Source of the DNA: Baylisascaris procyonis
Lineage: Eukaryota; Nematoda; Chromadorea; Rhabditida; Ascarididae
DNA length: 64,000 bases
Assembly: GCA_037389465.1 (NCBI GenBank)
Contig: JAZARR010000213.1
Location: 3,640,501 to 3,704,500, forward strand
Direction: 5' to 3'
Shown here: one piece after another, positions 23,671 to 36,011 of the stretch
Layout: each line of letters starts with the position of its first letter
How positions within the stretch are numbered: the stretch's first letter is position 1
Translations under genes and position numbers: made by a program
The notes under the pieces: model-generated
What the model was told of the DNA's origin: nothing
Seen by the model: the letters and a program-made list of their open reading frames with translations, nothing else
Databases searched by the model: none

Positions 23671-25024
23671 TTAAATAAACAAATTATTATTGTTATTATT
23701 ATTATTATTGACTCATTATTATTAATCCGCCCCTTCCATTATTTTCTATTTCTAAATGCAGTAGCATAGACTCGTTTTAATACCTTCGCATTCATTCAGT
23801 GAGCACTCACCAGAACACAACCACTCGTTGTTTAATCATATAGGTGAATGAACGCGTCAAACAGCTGGCACGCTTTGCAGTTTTATGAGATTCTTGATCG
23901 CAGATGGACTATATAATTCCACCGTTCTATGTAAATAATATATGACTATTTTATGTCTTTAACAATAAAAACCGCTAAGAACGATAGGCAATTAAATGAA
24001 GGACGATTGGGCAAATATTTTACAAAATATGCAAAATTTTTTAAAGCTAACCTGGCCAATTAAGTCAACGATCATCAGATGATGTCTTATTAAATGTGCG
24101 AATTTATTAGGCGAATTGATTAAGAATAATTTAAGTGTTAATTTTGTTATGCAAATGAATAGGTAGATAGACTTATACTCGCAAGAATCGATCGATATTG
24201 ACAATTGTTCTATAGATTATGCAAATTTCATGGTGTACAATTCTGTCGTTTATATTCAAATTTTATTTAATTAATTCAGAGATACCATTTATATTTATTA
24301 AGCGATAAAAATTGTTTATATAGGATCAATCTGTTTTCTATGTATTAAATACGATTTGAATTGTATCGGTAATGTGTTGTTTCATTACTTGCATACTATT
24401 TCATGAAAGTAGTATGAAGTTTTTTGGGAAAGTAAAGGAGAAGATTGCACTAACAATCGCAGTGATAATAATTAGTGATAATACTATTATTGTTGTTTTC
24501 ATTTTTTTTTTTTGTTATTATTATCATTATTATCAATAATATCAATGATATTAAACGATATTATTTTTTATATTTAATTTATTTCCTCTTCAATAAATTA
24601 TATTCTCGAGGCTTGCATATAATTTACCTTTTCTTACCTTATTTTTTCGGCTGCAATTACTCGAAATCCTCAATGAAATCTTATTTTGTTTAGTTTATAA
24701 TTCCTCTCCACTTAATCAGTTTTTTTCAGTATTTTTTCAATTTCATATATGCTTATATTTTGCATATCTAATGTCTATCCTCTCCATTGTTCATTTGAAT
24801 TGATTTTTATTTAATTTTTTCGAAATTCTTTTATTTTGTATATTACGATAAAGAAATATGCAAATGTATATGCAAATTACAAAAAAAAAACAAACTTGTA
24901 CGTTTAAATGTATATGTAAAATAAATATGCAAATTTGTTGATTAATAGCAATGATATAGAATCATTTATTAGCCATTGATTATCATCATATCACCATTTT
25001 CAGGAAATTACTTTATTTAAAGCA

Positions 25025-28000
25025 ATGGAATCGTTATATCATCAAACGAATGCTCTCTTACAACAAATTCATTTGGGATTAAGTGCTCTTGAGAGTGCAA
25101 AAGATGAAAGTGATGCACAGAAGACCGTTCAAATTATCTACGAACAACTCAGGTAGGCATCGATTTTATTTTCAGTGACTTCTTTTGTCGATATTACAGT
25201 TATTGCATTCATTTAATTCTTCATATTTTATTTATTTAATTATTTTTTTAAATATTTTTAATTTTTCGATGATACTAAATTTCCAATAGATAGTAATGAA
25301 CAAAAAATTGAATCCGTATTTATTCATGGCGAGGAAGAGCATGGGGTGGATGAGAGTTACGAACGAAGCGACCGATGCACCAATACAAACAACTTTTAAA
25401 CGCGCGCTTATATAGCGAAGTACATGACGGTATGGAAATACATCTACATTCGATATCACTTCGCTTGACGTCCATTTCTTTGACGATTCATCGGTTGTAG
25501 CCATACATCCGTCCATTCATCCGTTATAGCTATATACCCGCCCATTCATCGATGGCTTTGAATCGATGCCCGTTCATCGCTCAGTTGCCCTTTAGCTGTT
25601 CACTGTACGTCATCTTGTTTAACTGAATAGCTTCCTTTCTCGCTTTTGCAACAGTACTCTATATGTGGAATCCGGAGACAAAAGATTTCAGCGCTAATCT
25701 TCAAGCATTTTTCTTCCGAATAGGTGTTTTATCAATTCTTCTGCCTAGAGATAATCCATTCGCTTAAGCTGATCCCTTACTACTGTTTCCTGCAGCATTT
25801 TATGGGCATTGTTGAAGTAGACTCCATTTTCTGAACTAGGATTACAAACTAGTGGGATATATCTCAATCAGATGATAAGAACAAATTGACTTTTCTAATG
25901 ATATTAATATATATTCGGATTCATTCATTATTGAGAAACTAACAATGCAATGCGTTAAACATTTTCAAAAATCTTTCACACTATGACGTCATCCAAACCT
26001 TAAATAACGCCCGAAAACATATCCATATTAGAGAGTCAACGATCAAAAATTTATTGAACGTAAAAAAAAAACATCGATTCGGTCAATATTTCGTTAAATC
26101 TTCGTCGGCCCCCGTACCGATCCGGCTATGAGACAGTATCGAAGCGCTCTCAGCCTTGAACCATTCGAATAGCATCATCTTAAAGTGGATTGATTGTGTC
26201 AATTTGTGATTATGAAATGTTTCATAAATACTTTCGTTGAAAAGATATTCACCTTCGCTTCCCATCGAGTAAGGTATCCCCCGAATTACCAATATTGAAA
26301 GCAATATTTGAATCTTTTTTGTTATACTGATGCAAAATTTTTGAATCTACTTTATTGTATTGAATGGTTTCATGTGCAGAGTTACCTCTCGATTCAGTTA
26401 ATAGGAGTGGACAATATTGGTGTTTTCGATATTCATCTAGCAAATACCTCATTCTCTATGTTATTACTATGTGGTGTAACTAATTTATTGAATAATTTCT
26501 TCACATTATTTTAATTTTTTTCTCACTCTTCTTCATTTTTAATTTGTGTACATGATTTATGCCGATATTTTAATATTTCTTCCTTGCAAATGCGTTTTAT
26601 TTTCTTTAATTGCTTTATTTATTTCCATTTCTATATGTTTATGATATTTATGAATGTTCTCCCTCCTGTGTTATTCCCTTTTCGTTGGTTTTCTTTATTC
26701 GTTTCAATAAACATTCACAACAAAAAGCAACAACACAAGGATCGTATGGAAACTAATACAATGATATAATTTGTTGCAGGATAATTGATGGGAATTGTGA
26801 ACGACTTGATCTTCTTGTAGACAAGGAACCTCCTACACGACGACGTCATCAAAGATATAAAATAGATCAACTTAAATTCGATTGTCAATCCATACATTCA
26901 GCTGTCTCCACTATGCATGTACGTTTAACAAACAAATGGAGAGAAATGGCTGAAAGGGAAGAGCTCCTAACTCGAAGGTTCAACTTTTGCTCTTTTCTTC
27001 TTTGTCAAGTTCTTCCTCTGCTTAAAAAATTAATATGCAGATTTTAGTGGAAATACTTAGCGTGAATATTAATATTTAATATTTAATAGAAAGTATTAAT
27101 TTAATAAAGATTTTTTTTTGGAGAAAGATAAAAAGAATAGTGTTGGAGAGAAACTAATAGTAAGATGAGGAAAAGAGTAGAAGAGGGAAGTTAAAACATT
27201 CAGTAATTATAAAATTTCATGAGGGCAATAATGTGGTTGATCTTGCTGTTGAATCATAGAAAATTTACAAATTTTTACTTCAAAGAAAAATTCTTTAGAA
27301 TTTCATCAGCTGAAAACTTTTTTATTTCAATAATTTATTTGTATATTCAATAATCAATTTTCTTCATAATTAAGTAATAATATTTTCCTCAAAATAATTT
27401 TTTTCAGCATAGAAAATTTTGGAATAAATAATCTTCATCAATTCCAAAAAAATCTTCAATTCTTTATCTTCTTTCTTGTCCCCTCTTTGTCACTCATTGT
27501 TGTGCCGCACGAGAGCGTCGCGTAGAGTGTTGTCGAGTTGTTCCTCTCTGGCCCCGATTGAACGTTGCTTCGTTTTTAGAGCGTTGTTCAAATCTACGAT
27601 TGGTTATTATCTTGATCGCCCTACTGTTGTTTAGCAGTTGTTGAAGAGTGTTGTGAGAGTATTTGAAGTCTTAGTGACGTTGTTTTGACTTGCGGCACTC
27701 ATGAAATTGTTGTTCGAAGATCGCTTCGACGCAAATATCCTCGATGATTGAGGAAATGTAAAAACGCTCAGAGGGGATTATTCGAGATTATATACGCAAA
27801 AATTTTTCTTGAAGATTTCGACCGAATGAAGCAACACAATTGTCAATGGATGATAGTGAATTGCTATTAAATGATCGTCTTCATTCATCGAACACTGCAA
27901 TCGATGAGTTAATAAATCATGGAACGGCCGTATTGGAACAGATTCGTTCACAAGGTTTTAGTCTTAGAGGAGTAAAACGTAAAATACTTGATATTGGGCA

Positions 28001-28808
28001 ACAGGTTAGTTTGTAATTTTATTATTTTATTTATGCTAAGAGATAATCGCTAAGGCTTCGATTATTTTCTATGAAAATTATCTAGACCGAAAACTTACGA
28101 ATCGGAGAATAGGATATGGATATGTTGTTTTGGTTTAATTTGCATGAAATTTGTGATCTTTTTTAAAGACGCAAATGTGGCAATAACCAGAAAAGGATGT
28201 CGCTCAACGTAAATGAATGTTTGGCATTGCATATTTCAATGGTTGAATTAGCATGTTTTATATTCGATATCGGCCCTGCTACTGACCTGTCGTTTTTCGG
28301 TGTTTACATTGTTACTGTTGACTAGTGACAACTGAGATGTGACAGTCAGGTGGAGGATTTACTGATGCCTTGAAGTGTGTACTCGAGAAAATAGGTTGCA
28401 AAGGTGAGAAATATACGTCTAGTATCTGTTTTATATAAACTATAATAAATTTTAAGATAAAAGCACTGTGAGATGTGGTTCTTCCTTCATGCGCTAGCTG
28501 AGCATCAGACCGCTTGATGATCAAATGACGATATCATAAGCATGTTTTCGTGGCGGGACTCATATAAAACTAAATGGATAATTTATTTAAGCAATAACAT
28601 CAAATGCGAAAAAAATAATCTATTGCGGCAAGTGAAGATATCGGTTTCTAGTGTTTTTATTTGTTTAAAACTATTTCAGCTGGGTCTTTCATCAACAACG
28701 TTACGAATGATAGAAAGGCGAGTAAGTGAAGATTGGATTATATTTATTATTGGATGTATTGTTGTTTTAACATTTATGTATGTATTTTATCGTTTCTGGA
28801 AAGGATAG
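25025..28808 (+). CDS. memb-1: Membrin/GOSR2, Golgi Qb-SNARE
   Basis: Four exons: 25025-25152, 26780-26977, 27815-28004, 28680-28808; phases agree and give 214 residues (human GOSR2 has 212). The N-terminus MESLYHQTNALLQQIH, the segment VDKEPPTRRRHQRYKIDQLKFD and EREELLTRR follow the membrin pattern. The SNARE motif runs about 121-190, with Q155 in IRSQGFSLRG at the zero layer, then KRKILDIG and LGLSSTTLRMIERR. A C-terminal anchor spans 191-209. Membrin forms the ER-Golgi complex with syntaxin 5, BET1 and SEC22 and acts in fusion of COPII carriers. A 3' splice site (TTTTCAG) lies 22 bases before the ATG and suggests trans-splicing. Introns 1 and 2 hold unexplained coding-like stretches. Identity is secure; the symbol follows C. 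elegans usage. Confidence 0.95.
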
Positions 28809-31800
28809 CAATGTGCCATTATCGCATTTTAATATGTTATCAATTGATTTGTTTTGTTTTATTATTTATTTGTTTGTTGTTTTTGTTTCTTTTTTGGAAT
28901 GAATATTGAAAAGTGATGATATAAAATATTCGTAAACATTTATTTAAAGGATCTGTTGAAAAAAAGAAATTTGAAATTATTCACCGATTGTCGAAGAAAC
29001 GAGTCGGTTTTTCCGGCGATTTTTCATCGGAAGACTTCGATCGAGATTCTGGCAGCTTTCTTCATAATTAAATTTTATTGTGAAATATGGCAACTACCAA
29101 TCGTTATGTGATAGTTTAGAGTTGTGAGCATATACAGCAGCACTAAGTGCAGATGATATAACGATTTCATGACGAAATTTTTAGCTCATTGAGCCATAAT
29201 CGTATCTCACATCGAGCTGACAATCAATAGAAGAAATATTCTGCTATTTGCCATGAAGCTGCTGAATAATTGATAATAAATGTGTTGATGAAAAAAATTT
29301 TGTAGAGAATATTTCGACGCATGTTGCTAAAATAAAAACGAATCGAATTTTTCAACTTCGGTGTGTTGTTGTTTGAAAAAAATATTCATTTTAGTTTAGA
29401 AGTTTTTCCAATCTATTTTAGAGTTTAAAAATTTTTTTTTTTAAGAGTTGAAGAAGTGACCGAAATGTATGCACAATTTAGCATCGTTGTATTTACTCAT
29501 TCGATTATTTTTTTCAAAGTTCCTCAGTAGTTTTGCTTGCGAGAGTGTTTTTCGAACTATTGCAATAGACAATTGTTGTGTTGCTGTCGAATGGGGGACT
29601 AAACTGTTGCCCTGAACATAAATGCATGCTTCACGAAACTCGAAAGTACGAGGAACTATCAAGGTATCCGAGCCAACGTACATCAGCAAACGGGTTTGAA
29701 ACACGCAACTAGGCAACAGAGGAAAAGCGCAATATAATAGGGCAGAGAAGAACAGTTATCACTGAGATCGGTATATGGAAATTGGGTCGGAGCGCGGCCG
29801 TTCATCACAACACTAATGCTTGCCCATAATCAAGAAGTATGTTCTTTCTGGCATATATCAAATTTTATTCATTATTCAAATTACCACTTCGTTGTTTTTT
29901 CTTTGCGAAAACATTTTTGTTGAAAAAAGATTGGACGAGTTATCCGATTTCAAAACCAACAGTGAAAGTTCTTTTTTTTAATTAATAGGAGTTATAAACT
30001 TATGGTGATAAAACAATTCCGTTTTTAAAATTACAACGAGTTTACTCGATTATGCAAATGATATATGATCTTTGATCTATTTTAATTATTCTAAATCATG
30101 GTGATATTAATTTTAGTACGCATTCTATTTCAACTTCGAACCTGTTCAAAAAGAATTTCAACCTCTTTGATGATTTTCTGATAAGCAATGAAAATACCAT
30201 ATCTTGTTTGCCTAGTTTTTCATCGTTTCTAACGTGCGCATCATACAACACACCTGATGATCACTAAAGACCAAAGATTAAAGCACGACTTTACACGAGA
30301 AGTAGAGGATGCTCATGCAAGTTTTTGATGAATGGTTTCTTTTAGAGGCATTTTTTTTTGTTACAGTCAAATTGTTTTTCAAATCTAACTCAGATTTAAA
30401 TATCAATCACCGATTGTTATTCAAATCGAAGAAAGACTTTGAAAAATTATTCGAATGTGAAATTTTATTGTTTCAAAAGAAAACATCGAATGTAACTGAG
30501 CAAATATTTCCTCAAAAATTTCAAAAATCGGCATTTGCAATTTTCGATGTTCGTTGAGAAAACCGAGATAATAGCTTTCATAATGGGAAGTTTTTCGATA
30601 GAACTCACTTGTGGTTTTCTTCTAAGATATATTTGCATCATTAACGTACTTAGTGATTATCTTTTCAATTGCCAACCGCACATTACTAACTGAACGAAGC
30701 AGTAGTCATATTACGATCGTGTTTTACGCGTTCGGAAATGATTCAATATCATTATCAACGGCAAACTTCTCGCATGCTCTAAAGATGCTACAGAGAGCAG
30801 CAAAAATCTGGTAATCTAAAATCATTTTATATGAGATCTAAGGATCCGGAAAAATCCTGGTTGGAAAGTTTCCGCATTCAACCTTACATAAATTTCTTAT
30901 ATGATTCAAATTAAGGGTAACGAAATGAGCAAAAACGGTTCTTTTATCTTCATCCCCCTTTGAATAAATCATCAATAATTGATATTTAAAAGATATTTCA
31001 TTGAAAGAAAAAAAGAAGCAACTTTTATTGATCTGCTGAAATGCATATGATATAAGGCAACATTTTTGTGAGTAAATAATAGCAATAAAATTGTGAAAGA
31101 ATTTCCAATATATCACAAATTGGGAAAACGAAAACATTCGAATATTGCGCGATTATCATTCAATTCCATTAAGCGAATAAGAGATAATAAATGAGTGCTA
31201 TAATAATCATAATCAATGCCGGATAGGCGAACGTATCCAATGCAGTTCTGAAATTTGCATATTCATTAATGAAAAATTAGCATATTCATTAATGAAAGAT
31301 AGAGATTCTCTATGCAAATGATTAATTAATGGATGGAAAAAAATTATTGCAATTATTTATTGTTTTATGCAAAAACGTTCATTGGAGGGGGGAAGGGAAG
31401 GGAATATGGCAGAACAGTGAAAAAAAACATCTAAAATATAGTACGCAAAGGTGATAGAGATAGCCACTTGTATATTTCTTTAAAGAAAATAATTTTGAAT
31501 GCTTATTTTTGTTAGAAGAGATGTGTTTGGGGAGGATTCCATAAATATATGAAGTGAGAACAACGTATAGAAAGAACTCACCAACCAAAATCATTTTATT
31601 CTGTAAAATTCCCTATATAACACCTCCTTTCTATAAGAGAAACTGCTATCAACATTACAGCGTCCTTCAAATCAACCCGTCCTCCCTCTCAATCTTAATT
31701 TCAAATAAAAGCCACCATATATAAGCATATTAAAGCTTGAAGAACGTATCCAACCTGTTAGAATAGAAGGTCGCTATTCCTTCATTTAATTCTTTTTTTA

Positions 31801-32024
31801 TCGCCCAATGTTCTTCTTTTCCTTTATTAAACGCCATACTAATCTCTCAGTATACTCTAGAGATACTCTGTCATTTCTAAGCAATGAACCTTAAGAATCT
31901 CTGATCCACTAAACCTAATGGCATAATGCAAGCATTTTTATCAATTTTTCGAATCATAAATCAAAATTTTCATCAATTAATTCCACTGAGGGTATATCTG
32001 AATATTGAAGAGATCAAATAAGGG
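28809..32024. other. Intergenic region between membrin and cytochrome b5
   Basis: The two genes converge here. Contents are one R3 copy (29574-29812), a direct repeat of GCATATTCATTAATGAAA at 31257-31298, and AT-rich DNA. I see no supported gene. Confidence 0.5.
29574..29812 (+). mobile_element. R3 element, full-length but internally diverged
   Basis: It starts TGTTGTGTTGCTGTCG and ends GGCCGTTCATCACAACA. The first third is rearranged relative to the copy at 47106, while the block from AGCAAACGGGTTTGAAAC to the end is well kept. Confidence 0.7.
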
Positions 32025-32789
32025 CTACATTAAGAATAATGATCCAACTAACTTTGTTTCAACTGGTGCATTTGTTGTGTTTGTAGTCCATGTCTTCTTA
32101 TCATATGAATAGCTGTGTTTCTCCCCCTGAAATCTATCGATTAATTCAAACTTGAAAAAACAAAAACCAAAAATACAATTAAAATCTATAAAATGAATCA
32201 AAAATATTCTCAATGAACTTCCAAGAAGTGAAAGCGTAAATAGAAAATTTCCTGATAAAGATTTATCACCGGTCAAAAAAATTTTCACATCCATTCAAGT
32301 TGCGCTATCATTTATCAGCCAATCAGCATTTACTTAATCATTATGCGCAAAATCTAGTTAAAATAAACTAATAAAATTAGCTCAATTTGCAACATATTAT
32401 TATGGCGGGTAAGTTAATTTGCAAAAGATATAGATACGACGATTCGATCATGCTATCAGATAAAGCAAGATTTTGCGGTATCGGTTGCAAAACTCTATGG
32501 TTTTTCTTGGATTCGATAGTTAGGACTCGGATGGTTTCGGGCTCCCCTAGTTATTGTATCATAATTTGCTAGCACCAACTCAGGCAAATGAATTTGAATC
32601 ATTACAAGATCAGTCAGTAAGAGACGACTAGCTAAGCGTAAACTTGAAAAAAATCATCCAACCGTCGATTATATTGAAAAGATGATTTAATAGATAGTTT
32701 TGATGAGTTTTCATATATGATATACTCTTACTTACCTCAGTTCCTACTAAACACTGAGATCACAGGAAGTGCAATAAGATTATTAAAGG

Positions 32790-32877
<88 letters not shown>

Positions 32878-33819
32878 CAGTTAATTTTAGTACTAAAAAA
32901 GCTTCTGAGAAAGCATACGTCGACAATTTCGGCTACGAGATACGTTTCCCTCATTTCTCTAGCATCCGTTGAATGACCGACATCTTCAAATGCTTCTGTA
33001 CCGTCGACACCCGCTTGTTCGAGTAAAACTTCACAACCTCCTGGATGCTAAAAATATTCTTACTTTTGAATTCAAAGAATTCCTGAAACATGTCAAGGAG
33101 GATGGTGCCTTTTAGTTCCAAGGAGTTCGCCAAAAACGATCATGAATGCATACGATAAAAGCTTAGCTTTTTATGATATATATTAAAAATTTACCTTTTA
33201 AGTTAGGGAGTCAGTTTAAAAAAAACTAAGGAATACAACTGTTGAAAATAACTCATGCAAGTTGAAGGCTTTTGAGGCTCTCAAGAAAGCTTCTAATAGA
33301 CGCTTCTCTAACTTAGAGGATACGAGTTACTAGTAAATGATTTGTACACGTAAAAGTTACCATGTAAGACAGCATTTGAAACTTATCTCTTCTCAACACA
33401 TCATCAAATATCAAGATTTACTCTTCTTTATTGTAAATGAGACATTGAATTTTATGTGGATATTCCAAGCTAATGCGCTAAAAAAATTTGGTATTTGAAA
33501 AGGCAATTTTATCTGAGACGAAATTAACGAATCCTTGCTAGAAGTAAGAATATAAAGTTAGGATAATTGTCACATATAGACTCAAGCACTATATCTTAAT
33601 TTCTCCATGAAATCAAAACCATTTTCAGCTGGAAACTCCCCTCATTGAGAAAAAATCAGGTACCATTCAAATGATCACAAAATAAACAATCAAATGAAGA
33701 TAAACCTCATCAAGGAATTTAGTCACATCGTAAACCTTATTGCCCAATATAATCCAAGTGCTTTTGTTGTTGTTGTGTTCGGCTACTTCCGCCCGAGTTA
33801 CCTTTTTCAATGAAGCCAT
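32025..33819 (-). CDS. Cytochrome b5, anchorless form
   Basis: Three exons: 33706-33819, 32919-33047, 32025-32126; 114 residues. The start [12 protein letters not shown] lies 19 bases after the acceptor TTTCTCAG, so the longer upstream open frame is not used. The fold is unmistakable: [20 protein letters not shown], then HPGG and [14 protein letters not shown]. The two haem-ligand histidines fall at 39 and 63, the same numbering as mammalian microsomal cytochrome b5. Cytochrome b5 passes electrons to fatty-acid desaturases, P450s and other oxidases. Here the C-terminal exon is polar ([16 protein letters not shown]) and ends VGSLFLM, with no membrane helix, so this product looks soluble unless an alternative last exon exists. 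HPGG is followed by Cys rather than the usual acidic residue. Intron 2 starts 43 bases before a long (AT)n tract. Confidence 0.92.
32791..32875. repeat. (AT)n microsatellite in cytochrome b5 intron 2
   Basis: About 85 bases of alternating T/A, the longest such tract in the window, starting 43 bases downstream of the exon 2 donor in the direction of transcription. Confidence 0.95.
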
Positions 33820-33838
33820 CTGATTCTGTTCGCGTTCA

Positions 33839-33849
33839 CTGAGAAAAAC
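33839..33849 (-). promoter_or_regulatory. Probable SL trans-splice acceptor of cytochrome b5
   Basis: GGTTTTTCTCAG on the minus strand ends 19 bases before the ATG at 33819 and interrupts an open frame that otherwise runs upstream. This supports the short start. Confidence 0.6.
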
Positions 33850-34936
33850 CTTCAATAAGTATTCACTTGAAAATGGTCTTATTATGCAGGCAAATGCATC
33901 GATCAAAACACCGATCGATAATCTCGTCGTATCATTATGCAACAACATTTTAGAGAGTTTCATCCCCCATATTTAATAATTCATTAGTGTTCAATTTTTT
34001 CAACCCTATTATAATACTTTTTCGGCAAACATTTCGCATATATTAAATATCGATTAAATAATAAAAACTTTTCAACATATCGTTAAGTCTAACAATGTTT
34101 TATATTGTGACCAGCTTGTGAACCGATAATTTTATCGATGACTCATAAGTAAAATCCACAACAATATTTGAATACGTTGAATATTTACCAACTTCTTGAT
34201 GCTGAACAATATTGATGAAAATAATTTCACGATTTATTTGTAAATTTTTCATGTTAGCTACGACAAATAAATTTGCATATAATCACCAAACTCGAAAGCA
34301 AATGCGCGAATTTCGTCGATCTAACCCAAAATTAGTCACGAAGACCAAAGACTTACGAATGCCGACTGCTATTACAAACTTATAGAGACAAATGTATTTT
34401 GTTTCCATAATGTGCATAATGCATAATACAATAACCCTTCTTGGTTATTATAACAATTATTATAATAGTATATAAATAAAAAAATAAAAAAAATAAAATA
34501 GAAATATCGACCAGCCAAAAAAAAAAAAATGTTTCAAAAAAAAAACAAAATTTTTTAGTTTTCTACACTTTACAACTTTTCTAAAGAAGAATATTGGATA
34601 TTAGAAAATGATTAAGGAAACAAATTTTCAACAACATTTTCATAGAAACGTTTAAAAAATATCTGATAAGTTGATAGTGATATAAAATGTAAAACAATTT
34701 ATTTTTGCTAATAACAGTATTTTTAACAAAGAAAAATGATTTACAAATGAAAAAATTTTGAACGAAAATATTTTCATTTGAAGAAATAATTTGAGAAAAA
34801 TAAAATGCTCCAAATTAGAAACGACGAAAAATTTCATTCGCATAAGCGTAATATTTCTTTCCATTGCAATTATTACTGATTTTAAATTGTTAACTCCATT
34901 AATCAAACATCTTTCGATTGCTAAAAATAGTATTTT

Positions 34937-35252
34937 ATCTAAATTCATTTTATTTATTTATAATTCGTTCAATTGGTCAACAAAAGATTATCTAAATTCA
35001 TTTTATTTATTTATAATTCGTTCAATTGGTCAATAAAAGATTATCTAATTTCATTTTATTTATTTACAATTCGTTCAATTGGTCAATAAAAGATTATCTA
35101 AATTCACTTTATTTATTTATAATTCGTTCAATTGGTTAATAAAAGATTATCTAAATTCATTTTATTTATTTATAATTCGTTCAATTGGTTAATAAAAGAT
35201 TATCTAAATTCATTTTATTTATTTATAATTCGTTCAATTGGTTAATAAAAGA
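34937..35252. repeat. 53-bp minisatellite, six units
   Basis: Six near-identical head-to-tail units containing TTTATAATTCGTTCAATTGG and AATAAAAGATTATCTAAATTC. Divergence between units is only a few bases, so expansion was recent. Confidence 0.92.
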
Positions 35253-35980
35253 ATTGAAAAAAAAAAAAACAAAAAAAAAACGTCGCAAATAGAACAAAAA
35301 CACAAACAAAAATGCATCTTTAGAAAAAGTGATGCAATGTGCTATGCGGTAATTTTTTTTTTTTTAATGAATGTTTATCGCTAACACTAATGAAAAATTC
35401 GAGGAAATACTTTTCGTAACGAATATTGAACAGCAATCGCAAATGAAGCCAATATATTAATAGCCTAAAGTATTCATCATCAGATTAGCATATTTGTTTA
35501 CTGCATACTCTCATATGAAACTACAATATGAGCTATCAACTGTTGAAGTGGAAAATACGTATTTCTTTTCAAATAAAATTTTTCGAAGTTTATGTTACTT
35601 TTTTGCTGTTCAATTGCGCTAGAAATATTATTGTTGCTTGACCATGTAATGTTCACTATATCCTTTTTATATTATATACTTAAACATGCTCTACTCAATT
35701 TGTTGCTCTACTCAAACAATGTTTTTTTTTTTTTTGATGGATGGAAAATGAAGTACCTTAAAGGAAAAGCAAATTAAATTCTTCAAGCATCATAGTAAAG
35801 AAAATTTTTTTATGCAAATTCTTAGAAAACAATTTTGCATAAATTTTCACATTAGAAATTGTAAAGTTATAGCGTATAATATAATGGATAAATGCAATAT
35901 ATTAAAGCATTTAAAGATAAAATAAATTGAAAACGCCTATGATCGGAAATAAACATTTTGTGCTCTTTTTTTTTTTCCAG

Positions 35981-36011
35981 GAAATTGCAACAGCCTACAC
36001 AGCGATAGATT
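35981..36011 (+). other. Isolated 31-base exon-like segment
   Basis: A T16 tract ending CCAG, then 31 bases, then GTAAGTATT. Both splice signals are ideal, but I found no neighbouring exon to join it to. Confidence 0.2.

Larger units (their letters stand above)
22322..25024. other. Shared 5' region of SEC12 and membrin
   Basis: The two genes are divergent and 2.7 kb apart, so this block must hold both promoters. It also holds the (TTTA)n/R2 repeat (22440-22660), an unidentified minus-strand open frame (23329-23670), and several ATGCAAAT octamers (for example near 24127, 24230, 24857 and 24927). No TATA or initiator could be picked with confidence. Confidence 0.5.

Noticed and set aside
26083..26304. 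Minus-strand frame ending FEWFKAESASILSHSRIGTG in membrin intron 1
   Set aside because: Some GC-rich coding look, but it is short, has no splice partners and I recognise no family.
27490..27780. Minus-strand RS-rich frame in membrin intron 2
   Set aside because: The plus strand here is a GTTGTT-biased stretch, so the Gln/Asn/Arg-rich translation is likely low complexity.
30309..30557. 82-residue frame MLMQVFDEWFLLEAFFF...
   Set aside because: Phe/Lys-rich composition typical of AT-rich non-coding DNA, with no splice or homology support.
33820..33963. Upstream in-frame extension of cytochrome b5 (MKLSKMLLHNDTTRL...)
   Set aside because: A clear 3' splice site lies between it and MASLKK, and with the short start the haem histidines fall at 39 and 63 as in the family.
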